Counted from the first letter of the stretch, positions 45,294-56,762 are shown. The stretch: DNA of 64,000 nucleotides from Bradyrhizobium arachidis (GCF_024758505.1 NZ_CP077970.1:7192001-7256000), one strand, 5' to 3'. The notes: generated by a model not told the origin, from the letters alone. A program made the numbers and translations.

Positions 45294-47264
45294 TCAGGCC
45301 GCCCGCACCGACCCCAGGAACCCCGCGACCTCGCTCTTCAGCCGGTTGCTCTCGCGCGACAGCGATTGCGCCGCCGAATGCACCTGCGCCGAGGCCGCGC
45401 CGGTCTCGCCGGCGCCGCGCTGGACATCGCTGATATTGGAGGAGACCTGCGAAGTGCCGGTGGCGGCACGCTGGATGTTGCGTGAAATCTGCTGCGTTGC
45501 GGCGCCCTGCTCCTCGACCGCGGCGGCGATGGTCGACGCGATCTCCGACATCCGAGCGATCGTGTCGCCGATCTCCTTGATGGCGCCGACGGAGTCCCCG
45601 GTCGCCGCCTGGATCGCGCCGATGTGCTGCGTGATCTCGCCGGTCGCCTTCGCGGTCTGTTCGGCGAGCGCCTTCACCTCGGCTGCAACCACGGCAAAGC
45701 CCTTGCCGGCCTCACCGGCGCGCGCCGCCTCGATAGTGGCGTTGAGCGCCAAGAGATTGGTCTGCCCGGCAATGGTGTTGATCAGTTCGACGACGTCGCC
45801 GATGCGGTTCGCTGCCTTGCTCAGCTCGGCGACGCGTGCATTGGTGCGCTGCGCCTGCCCCACCGCGGCGTCCGCGACCCGCGCCGATTCCTGGACCTGA
45901 CGGCTGATCTCGGAGATCGACGACGTCATCTCCTCGCTCGCCGACGATACCGACTGCACATTGGCCGAGGCCTCTTCCGAGGCGGCCGCGACCGCAGTGG
46001 CAAGCCCGTTCGAGCGGTCCGCCGCTTGGGTCAAGGTGTTGGAGGAGGCTTCGAGCTCGGTTGCAGCCGACGACACGGTCTCGATGATTTTGCTGACCGC
46101 GCCCTCGAACGTGTCGGCGAGCCGCTGCATGTCCGCCTTGCGCTGCTCACGCGATCGCGCTTCCGCTTCCGCCTGTTCGGCGCGAAGCCGCTCGGCCTCC
46201 GCCATGTTATTCCTGAACACCTCGACGGCGCCGGCCATCTCGCCGATCTCGTCCTTGCGCCCAACGCCGGGAACGGAGATCGCGAGCTCGCCGCGCGCGA
46301 GCCGCGTCATGGCGCGGACCATCGCGGAGAGCGCCTTCGAGATCGAACGTCCCAGGAAGAATCCGACCACACCGAGCAGGACCACGGTGACGGCGAAGGC
46401 GACCATCATCCACATGCGTACTGAATCCCGCACCGCGGCCTCCGCGGCTTCGGCCTCCTTGTAGGTGCGCTCCACCGATGCGCGCACTTCCACCATCAGG
46501 GGTTCGAAATCGCGAAACGTCTTCATCATGCTCGAATCGTAGGAGGCAATCTGCTGTGCCGTCTCGGCCCAGCTCGAAAACTCCGACTGATATTTTCCGA
46601 GCTTGGCGGTGATGTCGGTCATGATCGCCGCCGGCACGGCAGCCGCCTCCATCGCCTTGGAGAACTCGGCGGCGGCCTTCTTCAGCTCAGCGACGTATTT
46701 GGGATCCCGCCGCAGCATGAAATCCTTCTCGTGCCGGCGCATCGTCAGCATCCAGCTCGTGAGCCGCGGATTGTCGATCTCCTTCAGCTTGGATTCGATA
46801 TCGTGGACGGCGGCGCGCAACGATCCGGTGAGCCCGAGCGTTTCGTTCAGCCCGAGCTTGGTCTCGGCCGTAACCAGCGCGGCAAAGTCGGCGGCATAGC
46901 GTTTGAAGCCGTCATGAGCCTGCCGGATCCTGTCCGACAGCGCACGGGTGTCGCCCGACGCGGTCAGTCGCTCCAGCTCGTCAAGATCGCGGTTGATCGG
47001 CCCGACCAGCTCCGCATGGGCCTTGGTATAGCTCTCGTTGCGGCGCTGCTGAAAATCCTTCTCGTTGCGGCGCGCCTCCAGCATCTCGATCGAGATCTGC
47101 TTGTCGAGATCGGCGATCGCGCGTGCCCGGTTCGCAATCGCGCGTGAAGTGTCCTGGAACAGGCTGCCGATCTCGTAGATGGTGCCGAAAGCGACGAGTC
47201 CGATGAGGCCAAAGAGGCCGATCGCCATCACCTTGTGGGTGAGGCGAATGGAAAAGCCGCGCAT
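45294..47264 (-). CDS. methyl-accepting chemotaxis protein 2 (long helical sensor domain)
   Basis: A 656-aa MCP with TM1 (about 13-30) and a sensor domain of about 250 residues that is nearly all helix and unusually rich in [25 protein letters not shown] pairs. This is the duplicated pattern of the helical bimodular (HBM) sensor, known for binding TCA intermediates or short organic acids. TM2 (about 285-307), HAMP and a standard signalling domain ([20 protein letters not shown]) follow. It ends GFLGSVRAA, like its neighbours. Confidence 0.92.
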   Translation of the reverse strand: MRGFSIRLTHKVMAIGLFGLIGLVAFGTIYEIGSLFQDTSRAIANRARAIADLDKQISIEMLEARRNEKDFQQRRNESYTKAHAELVGPINRDLDELERLTASGDTRALSDRIRQAHDGFKRYAADFAALVTAETKLGLNETLGLTGSLRAAVHDIESKLKEIDNPRLTSWMLTMRRHEKDFMLRRDPKYVAELKKAAAEFSKAMEAAAVPAAIMTDITAKLGKYQSEFSSWAETAQQIASYDSSMMKTFRDFEPLMVEVRASVERTYKEAEAAEAAVRDSVRMWMMVAFAVTVVLLGVVGFFLGRSISKALSAMVRAMTRLARGELAISVPGVGRKDEIGEMAGAVEVFRNNMAEAERLRAEQAEAEARSREQRKADMQRLADTFEGAVSKIIETVSSAATELEASSNTLTQAADRSNGLATAVAAASEEASANVQSVSSASEEMTSSISEISRQVQESARVADAAVGQAQRTNARVAELSKAANRIGDVVELINTIAGQTNLLALNATIEAARAGEAGKGFAVVAAEVKALAEQTAKATGEITQHIGAIQAATGDSVGAIKEIGDTIARMSEIASTIAAAVEEQGAATQQISRNIQRAATGTSQVSSNISDVQRGAGETGAASAQVHSAAQSLSRESNRLKSEVAGFLGSVRAA

Positions 47265-47479
47265 GAAGGTGCTCCAGAAAGACGGGGGTGCAATGACCGC
47301 GACGGGAATCGCGGAAGGGGGAAATTGCGGGGATCATGACTGCGTCGGTTTTCTGGAACGTTAACCTTGCCAGTTATTTCATCACGGCATCGCAACACGC
47401 GCACACGAGGACCGCCGCGCTTCCGCGCGGCGGTTGCAGTATCGGCCGGGGAAAACGTGATTAAAGGTAACGCGCGTCC

Positions 47480-49216
47480 TCAGGCCGCGCGCACGGTGTC
47501 GAGAAATCTGCCGACCTCGAGCTTGAGGCGGTTGCTGTCGCCTGCGAGCGACTGCGCGGCCGAGAGCACCTGCGAGGATGCCGACCCGGTTTCGCCCGCG
47601 CCACGCTGCACGTCGGTGATGTTGGCCGATACCTGATGGGTGCCCTGCGCGGCCTGCTGCACGTTGCGGGAGATTTCCTGTGTGGCCGCGCCTTGCTCTT
47701 CCACCGCCGCCGCGATCGTCGAGGAGATCTCGGACAGCTTTTCGATGGTGTCGCTGATGTCCCTGATGGCCCCGACCGATTCCTGCGTCGCGGCCTGGAT
47801 GCCGGAGATCTGCTGGCCGATCTCGCCGGTCGCCTTCGCGGTCTGCTCGGCCAGCGCCTTGACCTCGGAGGCGACGACCGCGAAGCCGCGCCCGGCCTCG
47901 CCGGCGCGGGCGGCCTCGATCGTGGCGTTGAGCGCGAGCAAATTGGTCTGGCCCGCGATGGTGTTGATGAGTTCGACCACGTCGCCGATCCGCGTCGCCG
48001 CCTTGGAGAGCTCGCTGACGCGCTCGGTGGTGACGCGGGCCTGGCCGACGGCCTCGCTCGCGACGCGCGCCGACTCCTGGACCTGGCGGCTGATCTCGGT
48101 GATCGAGGAGGATAGCTCCTCGGTCGCCGACGCCACCGACTGCACGTTGGTCGAGGCTTCCTCGGACGCCGCCGCCACCATGGTGGTGAGCTTCTGGGAG
48201 CGCTCCGCGGTCGAGGTGAGCGTCGAGGCGGAAGCTTCCAGCTCGGTCGATGCCGAGGAGACGGTGTCGACGATCTCGCCGACCGCAGACTCGAAGCTGT
48301 CGGCCAGCTTGCGCATCTCGGCTTTGCGCTGCTCGGCCGCGATCTTGTCCTGCCTGGTCTTGGCCTCGGCTTCGTCGCGCGCCTTCTGCTCGGACACGAT
48401 CTTGAACCTTTCGACCGCACCGGCGACGCCGCCGACCTCGTCCTTGCGGCCCAGCCCGGGCAGCACGACGGAAAAATTGCCGCCGGCGAGCTCATTCATC
48501 GCGACGGTCAGCGCGCTGATGGGACGCGCGATGGTCAGGAAGGACATCAGCCAGGAGCCGATGAGCACGAGCATGGCACACGAACCGACGACGATGCCGA
48601 GATGCTCGCTCGCGGTCATTTCCCGCGCCGCGGCGGCGACCTCCTCCTCGCTTCTATGCGTGGCAAACTCGGCGACCTGGTTGGCCGTCGTGTCCATCTC
48701 GGCTGCCATCGGCAGCGTGACCTCACGGGTCACACGCGCGATCTCTTCGGCGAGCGTGGCGAGACGCGCGGCCGCATCTGGTCCGGTCGCGGCGATGGCT
48801 TCGCTGCGGATGGATGCGAGCTGCTGGACCCCCCTGAGGTAGTCCGGCGCGAGGCTCTTGAGCTTCTGCAACCGCGCGCGGTTCTCCGGTGCGTGCGACA
48901 GCTTCAGCATCTCCTCGACGAGACCGTTCAGGGACCTGGACCGTTCGAGGAGGCTGTCGCTCGCCTTTTGTAGCTCGGCCGGATTGTTGGCGAGGCGGAC
49001 GTCGCGGGCGCCGAGCTGCATGCCGCGCAGCGCAAGCTTGGCTTCAACTGCATCCCGCGCCAATGCCTGCTGTTCGTGCGCCGATTCGTTGGAATGACGC
49101 ACCTTGTCGTTGCCGACGAGCTGGCTCGCGATCATGGCTGCGACGAGGAGGATACCGAGCGCCGATGCAAGCGCCAGTTTGGTACCGATCCGCAAATTCT
49201 GAATAAGGCTCAACAT
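47480..49216 (-). CDS. methyl-accepting chemotaxis protein 3
   Basis: A 578-aa MCP: TM1 (about 12-33), a periplasmic helical domain (about 34-205), TM2 (about 208-230), HAMP ([25 protein letters not shown]) and the signalling hairpin [19 protein letters not shown]. It ends RFLDTVRAA. The C-terminal about 250 residues are very similar to those of the other two tandem MCPs, while the sensor halves are unrelated. Ligand unknown. Confidence 0.93.
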   Translation of the reverse strand: MLSLIQNLRIGTKLALASALGILLVAAMIASQLVGNDKVRHSNESAHEQQALARDAVEAKLALRGMQLGARDVRLANNPAELQKASDSLLERSRSLNGLVEEMLKLSHAPENRARLQKLKSLAPDYLRGVQQLASIRSEAIAATGPDAAARLATLAEEIARVTREVTLPMAAEMDTTANQVAEFATHRSEEEVAAAAREMTASEHLGIVVGSCAMLVLIGSWLMSFLTIARPISALTVAMNELAGGNFSVVLPGLGRKDEVGGVAGAVERFKIVSEQKARDEAEAKTRQDKIAAEQRKAEMRKLADSFESAVGEIVDTVSSASTELEASASTLTSTAERSQKLTTMVAAASEEASTNVQSVASATEELSSSITEISRQVQESARVASEAVGQARVTTERVSELSKAATRIGDVVELINTIAGQTNLLALNATIEAARAGEAGRGFAVVASEVKALAEQTAKATGEIGQQISGIQAATQESVGAIRDISDTIEKLSEISSTIAAAVEEQGAATQEISRNVQQAAQGTHQVSANITDVQRGAGETGSASSQVLSAAQSLAGDSNRLKLEVGRFLDTVRAA

Positions 49217-49424
49217 GGCACGTTTCCCCAGAAACCAGCGGCCAAGTCATTGTCGGTCGCTTGGACGTTGATCGCGCCCTTGCCTAAAGCTTGAGCTCCT
49301 GGAATTCCGATTTGGTTAACGACGAGCTCCGGAGAATTACGGAATTCTGGGCTAAATCCTTGGAATCCAGCGCGTATTGCGAGCGTAACGTGTTAACTAC
49401 ACGCCGCGGTAATGGCTCTGGATT

Positions 49425-49676
49425 TTAGCCAGCGCAGCCGCCGCTTGCCCCAGTTTCGCTGAGGAGGCTGATGCGGAAGATCAGCTTCTTGTCCTCGTCG
49501 AGCAGGTCCATATACCACTCGGCATTCGGTTGCAGGCTGCGCGCGATACTGCCGATCAAGCTGGCGCAGACCCGGGTCATCTCGGTCCAGGCCGCTGCGC
49601 GATTCTCGAACTCGTAGGGCTGGTCGGACGCGCCGGAGTAACGCCCGGTGCTGATCCGAAAGAAATAGAGCGACAT
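49425..49676 (-). CDS. DUF6894-like small protein
   Basis: An 83-aa protein starting MSLYFFRISTGRYSGASDQPYEFENRAAAW. The YFF-start, the acidic-aromatic block and the central LLDEDKKLIFRISL are features of the DUF6894 family, very frequent in Bradyrhizobium. Cytoplasmic, function unknown. A further in-frame upstream extension is not supported. Start ATG at 49676. Confidence 0.72.
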   Translation of the reverse strand: MSLYFFRISTGRYSGASDQPYEFENRAAAWTEMTRVCASLIGSIARSLQPNAEWYMDLLDEDKKLIFRISLLSETGASGGCAG

Positions 49677-49847
49677 TTTTGACCCCTGCTATTGGGCCGC
49701 GTTTCCCGGCCTTTTGCGCAAAGACTGGGACGCAAGTCGCTACCAAGCGATGAAGGCCGCCACCCGTATGACTACGGCGCGGAGGCTTCATGGTTTGCCG
49801 GATGATTTCAATGACGGAGCGCGCGGAGCTTACCGCGCGCACGAGGC

Positions 49848-50447
49848 TCAATCGGTGGAGCGGCGCAATTCGAGCGGGCCTTCGTTCTTCGGCGCCGCGG
49901 GCTTGGCCTCCGACTTCACCGGCTCGATACGGCCTGTCTCGACGCGCGGCGTTTCCACGCGCGTTGCAACTTCGGTGCGCGATGGATCGATCGAACCCGT
50001 CTGCGCCGGCGCATGCAGCGAACGCGGTCGCGCCGCCGCGCGCGCCATCAGCATCTGATTGCCGCCCTGGTGGTGGAAGTCGCAATAGGCGAAGCCCATG
50101 CCGGAGACCGAGCCGCGGAAGCTGCGGTCATCGCGCTTGTCGAGGTTGAAACAAGGCTCGAACGGAATGCCCTTGATCGAGGCGCAGACGTTCTGGCCGC
50201 GGATCTGGAGGGTGTTGCCGGGGAGACGTATATGACGCACCGGGCCCGAGCCCGAGAACTGCACCGCGCCTGCCGCGCCGAGATCGTCGAGGATACGGCC
50301 TGCGCCCTTGGTGCCGTCGAAACAGGTGAAGGCGAATACCTTGCCGGCAACGAAGCGACGCGCCTCATCGGCGTTCATGCTTCCTGCAATGGCCGGCACA
50401 ACCGCCGCTGCCGCCGTCACGGCCCCCAACACAATACGCGCAAGCAT
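49848..50447 (-). CDS. exported hypothetical protein (199 aa)
   Basis: Signal peptide MLARIVLGAVTAAAAVVPAIAGS (cleaved near residue 22). The mature part has about 110 residues of a Cys-containing domain (FTCFDGTKGAGRILDDLG..., NVCASIKGIPFEPCFNLDK, AYCDFHHQGGNQML; four Cys, likely two disulfides). A 60-residue Pro/Ser/Glu/Thr-rich disordered tail follows. Family not recognised; probably periplasmic or surface. Start at the ATG at 50447. Confidence 0.7.
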   Translation of the reverse strand: MLARIVLGAVTAAAAVVPAIAGSMNADEARRFVAGKVFAFTCFDGTKGAGRILDDLGAAGAVQFSGSGPVRHIRLPGNTLQIRGQNVCASIKGIPFEPCFNLDKRDDRSFRGSVSGMGFAYCDFHHQGGNQMLMARAAARPRSLHAPAQTGSIDPSRTEVATRVETPRVETGRIEPVKSEAKPAAPKNEGPLELRRSTD

Positions 50448-50559
50448 GCTCAACTCCGAACAACCCCAGTAGCGGGTAAAGCGTTATTCCTTTACCCGCT
50501 GCTTACCATACTAACCGTGGCAACATTGGAGCAGCTTGGTTGGTAAAGTCTGAACGTCG

Positions 50560-51546
50560 TTAGAGAATTTTTACCACGATCCGACCGCGGACCTCGCCCG
50601 CGAGGATTTTCGGCCCGTATTCGGCAACCTGATCGAGCGAAATTTCCTTAGTGATTTCAGATAGTTTCGAGCGATCCAGATCGGTTGCCAGGCGCTGCCA
50701 GGCGGCTTTTCGCGGCTCGATCGGACACATCACCGAATCGATGCCGAGAAGGCACACTCCGCGCAAAATGAACGGCGCGACCGACGTCGGCAGGTCCATA
50801 CCCGCGGCAAGACCGCAGGCCGCGATCGCGCCGCCATACTTCGCCATCGACAGCAGATTTGCCAGCGTCGTGGAGCCGACGCTGTCCACGCCGCCGGCCC
50901 AGCGTTCCTTGGCGAGCGGCTTGGCGGCGCCCGACAGCTCGTTGCGATCGATCACCTCGGCCGCGCCAATGTCTTTGAGATAGCCCGCTTCCGAGGCGCG
51001 GCCGGTCGAAGCGATGACGTGATAGCCGAGCTTCGAGAGCACGGCGGTGGCGACGGAGCCGACGCCGCCGGCCGCACCGGTGACGACGACAGGGCCGCTC
51101 TTCGGAGACAGGCCGTGCTTCTCCAGCGCCAGCACCGAGAGCATCGCGGTGAAGCCGGCGGTTCCGATCGCCATGGCATCGCGCCCCGACAGGCCCTGGG
51201 GCAGCGCGACCAGCCAATCGCCCTTCACCCGCGCCTTCTCGGCATAGGCGCCGAGATGCGTCTCGCCCATGCCCCAGCCGGTGCAGACGACCTTGTCGCC
51301 GGCTTTCCACTGCGGATGGGAGGATTGCTCGACCGTGCCGGCGAAGTCGATGCCGGCGATCATCGGGAAACGTCGCACCACTGGTGCCTTGCCGGTGAGC
51401 GCAAGGCCGTCCTTGTAGTTCAGCGTCGACCATTCGACGCGGACGGTGACGTCGCCATCCATCAGTTCGGCTTCGTCGAACTGCGCCAGTTGCGCTGATG
51501 TGCCCTTGTCGGCCTTCTCGATCCGGATCGCCTTGAACGTTGCCAC
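50560..51546 (-). CDS. acuI: acrylyl-CoA reductase-like MDR oxidoreductase (AcuI/YhdH)
   Basis: A 328-aa medium-chain dehydrogenase of the YhdH/AcuI group. [32 protein letters not shown] is the N-terminal substrate block, [18 protein letters not shown] and [30 protein letters not shown] form the NADPH Rossmann motif, and no zinc ligands are present. AcuI reduces acryloyl-CoA to propionyl-CoA in 3-hydroxypropionate and DMSP metabolism. The GTG at 51546 follows GGGGAG nine bases upstream. Confidence 0.85.
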   Translation of the reverse strand: MATFKAIRIEKADKGTSAQLAQFDEAELMDGDVTVRVEWSTLNYKDGLALTGKAPVVRRFPMIAGIDFAGTVEQSSHPQWKAGDKVVCTGWGMGETHLGAYAEKARVKGDWLVALPQGLSGRDAMAIGTAGFTAMLSVLALEKHGLSPKSGPVVVTGAAGGVGSVATAVLSKLGYHVIASTGRASEAGYLKDIGAAEVIDRNELSGAAKPLAKERWAGGVDSVGSTTLANLLSMAKYGGAIAACGLAAGMDLPTSVAPFILRGVCLLGIDSVMCPIEPRKAAWQRLATDLDRSKLSEITKEISLDQVAEYGPKILAGEVRGRIVVKIL

Positions 51547-51587
51547 GGCTGAACTCCCCAAAATTGTTTCGGGGGATGTTTAGCCGA

Positions 51588-52835
51588 TCAGGCAGGCTGC
51601 GCAACCGCTCGTGCCACGGGTTTCTCCACGATCGGCAGGTTGATCAGCGCCGACAGGACGCCGAACAGGATCGAGAGCCACCAGATCGGCGTGTAGGAAC
51701 CAAAACGCTCGAACACGATGCCGCCAAGCCAGACGCCGAGGAAGCCGCCGACCTGATGGCTGACGAAGGCAAAGCCGTAGAGCGTGGCGAGCCAGCGCGT
51801 TCCGAACATCAGCGCGACCAGCGCCGAGGTCGGCGGCACCGTCGACAGCCAGGTGAGGCCGGAGATCGCGCCGAACGCGACCGCCGAGAACGGCGTGATC
51901 GGGAACGAGATGAAGGCGAGCGTCGCGAGCGCACGCGTAAAATAGATCGTCGAGAGGATGTAGCGCTTGGGCAGATAGTTCTGGAGATATCCGACGCTCA
52001 ACGAACCGACGATGTTGAACAACCCGATTGCCGCGATGACCCAGCCGCCGGTCTGCGTGGAGATGCCGCGATCGACCAGGAATGCAGGCAGATGCACGGT
52101 GATGAAGGCGAGCTGAAAGCCGCAGGTGAAGAAGCCGAGCACCAGCAGCACGTAGGAGCGGTGACCGAACGCTTCCGCGAGCGCGGTCGTAAACGACTGG
52201 TCGTCCTTGGTCGTGGCGTTGGCGGACGCGGCGGCTCGCGGCACGGAAAGCGCAAACGACAGCGGAATGATCAGGAGCATCAGGCCGGAGAACACGGTCA
52301 GCGCCTGTTGCCAGCCAAAGTTGTCGATCAGCGCGACACCGACGGGCGCGAACAGAAACTGCCCGAACGAGCCCGCGGCCGTTCCCGCACCGAGCGCGAG
52401 GCCGCGCTTCTCCGGTGGCAGCAGCTTGCTGAAAGCCGACAGCACGAGATTGAACGAGCAGCCGGCAAGACCGAAGCCGATCATCACGCCCGCGCCGATA
52501 TTGAGCGAGAGCGGCGTCGACGAATAACGCATCAGCAAGAGACCGCCGGCATAGAGCACGGCGCCGACGCACATCACACGGAACAGGCCAAAACGATCGG
52601 CAACGGCGCCGGCGAACGGCTGGCCCAGGCCCCACAACAGATTCTGCACGGCGATCGCGAGACCGAACACGTCGCGGCCCCAGGCGAATTCATGGCTCAT
52701 CGGCTGGACGAAGAAGCCGAGCGTCGAGCGCGGGCCAAAGCCGAGCATACCGATGGCGCAGCCGCAGAGGATGATGATGGCAGGCGTACGCCAGGCTGAG
52801 GACTGCGAGACCGGACCGGCTTGGGTTGTCGACAT
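51588..52835 (-). CDS. MFS transporter (oxalate/formate- or nitrate-type family)
   Basis: A 415-aa major facilitator with 12 hydrophobic helices. GFGPRSTLGFFVQPMSHEFAWGRDVFGLAIAVQNLLWG lies near the N-terminus and FAGAVADRFGLFRVM is the loop 2-3 signature (conserved DR). The FVQPM and WGRDV pattern resembles YhjX/oxalate-formate antiporter-like MFS proteins; the substrate is unclear. The ATG at 52835 is used because the in-frame upstream part is Cys-rich and does not look like a leader. It is divergent from nadA, sharing a 317-base gap. Confidence 0.85.
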   Translation of the reverse strand: MSTTQAGPVSQSSAWRTPAIIILCGCAIGMLGFGPRSTLGFFVQPMSHEFAWGRDVFGLAIAVQNLLWGLGQPFAGAVADRFGLFRVMCVGAVLYAGGLLLMRYSSTPLSLNIGAGVMIGFGLAGCSFNLVLSAFSKLLPPEKRGLALGAGTAAGSFGQFLFAPVGVALIDNFGWQQALTVFSGLMLLIIPLSFALSVPRAAASANATTKDDQSFTTALAEAFGHRSYVLLVLGFFTCGFQLAFITVHLPAFLVDRGISTQTGGWVIAAIGLFNIVGSLSVGYLQNYLPKRYILSTIYFTRALATLAFISFPITPFSAVAFGAISGLTWLSTVPPTSALVALMFGTRWLATLYGFAFVSHQVGGFLGVWLGGIVFERFGSYTPIWWLSILFGVLSALINLPIVEKPVARAVAQPA

Positions 52836-53020
52836 GCAATGTCCTGCTTGCTCTTGGCGGGTCCGGAATAGGCAACCGCGCCAAAAGCAGTTAATGCATC
52901 TGCATGAAAAGCCAAGTCCGAAGCACACCGCGCATTGCAGCCCTGCGATTTGCACGCGCCCTGTGCCGATCAAATTAATCGTGAGGCTCTAGCCCAATCG
53001 GCCAGACGATGATATCTTAG

Positions 53021-53040
53021 ATTTGCTCAGATTGAGAATA
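53021..53040. promoter_or_regulatory. secondary NadQ-like operator
   Basis: CTCA-GAT-TGAG core at 53026-53036 within an AT-rich stretch, with imperfect outer arms (ATTTG / GAATA). The core is 95 bp, about nine helical turns, from the perfect operator nearer nadA. Confidence 0.4.
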
Positions 53041-53115
53041 ATATGATTTTCTGAGCTTGGAAGCGACCGCCTGCGAAGATGGCCGGCCCAGCGGGCCGGC
53101 ATTCTCAGGCTCATA

Positions 53116-53136
53116 ATATACTCAAAGTGAGTATAT
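53116..53136. promoter_or_regulatory. operator of the nadABC operon
   Basis: ATATACTCA-AAG-TGAGTATAT is a perfect 9+9 bp inverted repeat immediately upstream of the nadA ribosome-binding site, 16 bases from the start codon. It matches the kind of dyad expected for the NrtR/NadQ-type NAD repressor encoded at 39570-40538. Binding would block nadA transcription or initiation. Confidence 0.72.
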
Positions 53137-53152
53137 ATAGAAGGAGACGGCC

Positions 53153-54256
53153 ATGCCGATTGCTGGACTATTCGGACCCGAGGATTTCGCCCGCCAAGCG
53201 CCACGCCGGCCGGCTGCCACCATCCGTCCCTCGCACGCCGGCGGCGACGCACTGCCAGCGCCTTCGCTGGACTGGACGCCCGAGGTCGAGCGCGCCACCG
53301 CGCCGCTCTATGAGCGGGTGAAGCACGTGATCCCGCCGATCGAGTGGCCGCTGATGGCGCCGACAATCAAGGCGATCAACGAGCTGAAGGTGGCGCGCAA
53401 TGCCGTGATCCTCGCGCACAACTACCAGGCGCCGGAGATCTTCCACTGCGTCGCCGACATCGGCGGCGACTCGCTCCAGCTCGCGGTCGAAGCGACCAAG
53501 GTGAAGGCCGGCATCATCGTCCAGTGCGGCGTGCACTTCATGGCGGAGACATCGAAGCTGCTCAATCCGGACAAGACGGTGCTGATCCCGGATTCGCGCG
53601 CCGGCTGCTCGCTCGCCGCCAGCATCACCGGCGCGGATGTGCGTCTCCTGCGCGAACGTTTTCCCGGCGTGCCGGTCGTCGCCTATGTCAACACCTCCGC
53701 GGACGTGAAGGCCGAGGTCGACATCTGCTGCACCTCGTCCAACGCGGTGCAGGTGGTCGAGAGCCTGCGCGCGCCGACCGTGATCTTTTTGCCGGACCAG
53801 TATCTCGCCAGATACGTCGCTTCGAAGACCGACGTCAAAATCATCGCGTGGAAGGGCGCCTGCGAGGTGCATGAGCGCTTCACCGGCGACGAGTTGCGCA
53901 GCTTTCGCGAGGCCGACCCGTCCGTGCAGATCATCGCGCATCCGGAGTGCCCGCCGGACGTGCTGGCGGAAGCCGACTTCACGGGATCGACCGCACACAT
54001 GATCAAATGGGTGCGCGAGAAGCGGCCGCGGCGACTCGTGATGATCACGGAATGCTCGATGGCCGACAATGTCCGCGCCGAGCTGCCCGAGGTCGAGATG
54101 CTGCGGCCCTGCAATCTCTGCCCGCACATGAAGCGCATCACGCTGGCGAACATCCTCGAGAGCCTGCTGACGCTGCGCGAGGAAGTGACGATCGATCCCG
54201 CGATCGCGGAAAACGCACGGCGATCGGTCGAGCGGATGATCAATCTGAAGAATTAG
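53153..54256 (+). CDS. nadA: quinolinate synthase
   Basis: A 367-aa NadA that condenses iminoaspartate with DHAP to quinolinate using an oxygen-sensitive [4Fe-4S] cluster. Conserved blocks are [89 protein letters not shown] and [16 protein letters not shown]. The three cluster Cys are among these. The ATG at 53153 follows AAGGAG by eight bases. First gene of nadA-nadB-nadC, with a perfect operator just upstream. Confidence 0.97.
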   Translation: MPIAGLFGPEDFARQAPRRPAATIRPSHAGGDALPAPSLDWTPEVERATAPLYERVKHVIPPIEWPLMAPTIKAINELKVARNAVILAHNYQAPEIFHCVADIGGDSLQLAVEATKVKAGIIVQCGVHFMAETSKLLNPDKTVLIPDSRAGCSLAASITGADVRLLRERFPGVPVVAYVNTSADVKAEVDICCTSSNAVQVVESLRAPTVIFLPDQYLARYVASKTDVKIIAWKGACEVHERFTGDELRSFREADPSVQIIAHPECPPDVLAEADFTGSTAHMIKWVREKRPRRLVMITECSMADNVRAELPEVEMLRPCNLCPHMKRITLANILESLLTLREEVTIDPAIAENARRSVERMINLKN

Positions 54257-54267
54257 TGGGGGCAGTT

Positions 54268-55872
54268 ATGACCAAGGTCCATGACCTCACTCGCACCACC
54301 GATGACGTCGTCATCGTCGGCGGTGGCCTTGCCGGATTGTTTTGCGCGCTGAAACTCGCACCGCGCCCGGTGACGGTGATCTCGGCAGCTCCGCTCGGCC
54401 AAGGCGCATCCACCGCTTGGGCGCAGGGCGGTGTTGCGGCGGCCGTCGCCGAGGGCGACAGCCCGGAGGCGCATGCGGCCGATACAGTTGCGGTCGGCGC
54501 CGGCCTCGTCGACGAAGCCGTCGCACTCGGCCTCGCGCGCGAGGCCGGGCCACGCATCCACGATCTCCTCGCCTACGGCGTGCCGTTCGACCGCGACCTC
54601 GAGGGCAGGCTCGCCGTGGGGCGCGAAGCCGCGCATTCGGCGCGGCGCATCGTGCATGTGCGCGGCGACATGGCGGGGGCTGCGATCATCGCGGCGCTGA
54701 GCGACGCTGTCCGCCGCACACCGTCGATCCGGCTGATCGAGGGCTTTGTCGCCGAAGCACTGCTGACCGAGGACGGCGCGGTCACCGGCTTGCAGTTGCG
54801 CGATGCGAACAACGCGGTCGCGCGTCCCGTCACCATCGCCTCACGCGCCGTCGTACTCGCGACCGGCGGCATCGGCCATCTCTATGCCATCACCACCAAC
54901 CCGAACGAGGCGAGCGGCGCCGGGCTTGCGATTGCAGCCCGCGCGGGGGCTGTGATCGCCGACCCTGAATTCGTGCAGTTCCACCCGACCGCCATCATGG
55001 TCGGCCGCGATCCGGCGCCGCTTGCGACCGAAGCGCTGCGCGGCGAAGGCGCTACGCTGATCAACGCGGGCGGAGAGCGCTTCATGGCCGCGTGCCACCC
55101 GCTCGCCGAGCTCGCCCCGCGCGACATCGTGGCGCGCGGCGTGTTCGCGGAGATCGCAGCCGGACGCGGGGCGTTCCTCGACGCACGGCAGGCGCTCGGC
55201 GCCCGCTTTGCCGAAAAATTTCCAACAGTGTATGCGAGCTGCAAGGCCGCCGGCCTTGATCCGGCGACGCAGCCGATCCCGATCGCGCCGGCCGCGCACT
55301 ATCACATGGGCGGCATCGCCGTGGATACGCGCGGCCGCTCCTCCATCGATGGCCTGTGGGCCGGCGGCGAGGTGTCCTCGACCGGTGCGCATGGCGCCAA
55401 CCGGCTCGCCTCGAACTCGCTGCTGGAGGCCGTCGTCTATGCTGCGCGCATCGCGGACGACATCGCCGGCCGCGCCATCCCCTCGCCTGCCCGCCTGCCC
55501 GAGGCGCTGGTAACGCCGCGCAATGCGGCGCTGGACCTGCGCGCCGAGCAGCGCTTGCGGGCGATGATGAGCGCGCAAGTCGGCGTCATCAGGGACGGCG
55601 ACGGGCTCACGGAAGCCGTGCAACATTTTGCGGCGCTCGAACGCAATGCCGGCAGTATCGCGCTGCGCAACATGGCGACCTCGGCCCTGCTGGTCGCGGC
55701 CAGCGCATTCACTCGCCGCGAGAGCCGCGGCGGACATTTCCGCTCCGACTACCCAACCGAGAACGCCGCGCTGGCACAGCGGACCTTGACGACACTCGCC
55801 GCCGCGCGTGACGTGGCGGAGCAGTTTTCCGAGCGGTCGCCGATGCGCGCCGCGCAAGCCATGATCGCCTGA
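54268..55872 (+). CDS. nadB: L-aspartate oxidase
   Basis: A 534-aa flavoprotein that oxidises L-aspartate to iminoaspartate and hands it to NadA. The FAD motif is [18 protein letters not shown], followed by [43 protein letters not shown] and the C-terminal [27 protein letters not shown]. Start at the ATG at 54268, 11 bases after nadA. The stop overlaps the nadC start region. Ordinary length and motifs. Confidence 0.97.
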   Translation: MTKVHDLTRTTDDVVIVGGGLAGLFCALKLAPRPVTVISAAPLGQGASTAWAQGGVAAAVAEGDSPEAHAADTVAVGAGLVDEAVALGLAREAGPRIHDLLAYGVPFDRDLEGRLAVGREAAHSARRIVHVRGDMAGAAIIAALSDAVRRTPSIRLIEGFVAEALLTEDGAVTGLQLRDANNAVARPVTIASRAVVLATGGIGHLYAITTNPNEASGAGLAIAARAGAVIADPEFVQFHPTAIMVGRDPAPLATEALRGEGATLINAGGERFMAACHPLAELAPRDIVARGVFAEIAAGRGAFLDARQALGARFAEKFPTVYASCKAAGLDPATQPIPIAPAAHYHMGGIAVDTRGRSSIDGLWAGGEVSSTGAHGANRLASNSLLEAVVYAARIADDIAGRAIPSPARLPEALVTPRNAALDLRAEQRLRAMMSAQVGVIRDGDGLTEAVQHFAALERNAGSIALRNMATSALLVAASAFTRRESRGGHFRSDYPTENAALAQRTLTTLAAARDVAEQFSERSPMRAAQAMIA

Positions 55873-55883
55873 TGGAGGTTTCC

Positions 55884-56762
55884 GTGCTCACACCCGCATC
55901 CCTGCTCTACCCCGACGCATTCCTGTCGCCGCTTGCGATCGACGAAGCCGTGCATCGCGCCCTCGATGAGGATCTCGGCCGCGCCGGCGACGTCACATCG
56001 CTGGCGACGATCCCCGAGACGACCAAGGCCCAGGCCATCCTGGTCGCGCGGCAAGCCGGCGTGATCGCCGGGCTTCCGCTTGCGCTTGCGACGCTGCAAA
56101 GGCTCTCGGCCGACATCGCGGTGGAGGCGCATGTCCGCGATGGCATCAGCGTCAAGGCGGGTCAGCGCGCGTTGACGATCTCGGGCCCAGCGCGCGCCGT
56201 GCTCACCGCCGAGCGGACCGCACTCAACTTCGTCGGCCGGCTCTCTGGGATCGCGACCCTGACAGCCGACTATGTGCGGCAGACCGAGGGGACCAAGATG
56301 CGCATCTGCTGCACGCGAAAAACCACGCCGGGCCTGCGCGCGCTGGAGAAATATGCCGTACGCTGCGGTGGCGGCTTCAACCACCGTTTTGGTCTCGACG
56401 ATGCGATCCTGATCAAGGACAACCACATCGCGGTCGCCGGCGGCGTCCGCCCGGTGCTGGAACGCGCCCGCGCCCATGCCGGCCACCTCGTCAAGATCGA
56501 GATCGAGGTCGACACCCTGGCGCAACTGCGCGAGGTGCTGGCCACCGGCCTGGCCGATGCCGTGCTGCTCGACAACATGGACTTTTCGACGCTGCGCGAA
56601 GCGGTGCGCCTTGCGGAGGGTCGCGTCGCGCTGGAAGCCTCCGGCGGCGTTACGCTGGAGTCGATTGCAAAAATCGCGGCGACCGGCGTCGACTACGCCT
56701 CTGCGGGCGCGCTCACCCACTCGGCGGCGAGTTTCGACTGCGCGCTCGATATCGAAGCGTAG
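55884..56762 (+). CDS. nadC: quinolinate phosphoribosyltransferase (nicotinate-nucleotide pyrophosphorylase)
   Basis: A protein of about 292 aa that converts quinolinate and PRPP to nicotinate mononucleotide, CO2 and PPi. [76 protein letters not shown] and [10 protein letters not shown] (landmarks) are QPRTase signatures. The start is either the GTG at 55884, preceded by TGGAGG at five-base spacing, or the ATG at 55872 that overlaps the nadB stop; I prefer the GTG. Third gene of the nad operon. Confidence 0.95.
   Translation: MLTPASLLYPDAFLSPLAIDEAVHRALDEDLGRAGDVTSLATIPETTKAQAILVARQAGVIAGLPLALATLQRLSADIAVEAHVRDGISVKAGQRALTISGPARAVLTAERTALNFVGRLSGIATLTADYVRQTEGTKMRICCTRKTTPGLRALEKYAVRCGGGFNHRFGLDDAILIKDNHIAVAGGVRPVLERARAHAGHLVKIEIEVDTLAQLREVLATGLADAVLLDNMDFSTLREAVRLAEGRVALEASGGVTLESIAKIAATGVDYASAGALTHSAASFDCALDIEA

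Larger units (their letters stand above)
52836..53152. other. divergent control region (MFS carrier / nadA)
   Basis: No gene is supported. The right half contains two CTCA-N3-TGAG dyads, at 53021-53040 and 53116-53136, and an AT-rich patch that is the likely nadA promoter. The left half shows nothing distinct. Confidence 0.5.

Noticed and set aside
47461..48495. Long Ser/Arg/Pro-rich frame inside MCP3 (same strand, other frame)
   Set aside because: Low-complexity shadow of the real MCP frame, which has transmembrane, HAMP and signalling motifs.
43384..49216. Tandem MCP genes as a chemotaxis operon with che genes
   Set aside because: No cheA, cheW, cheR, cheB or cheY is present in the window; each MCP gene has its own gap of 200 bases or more upstream.
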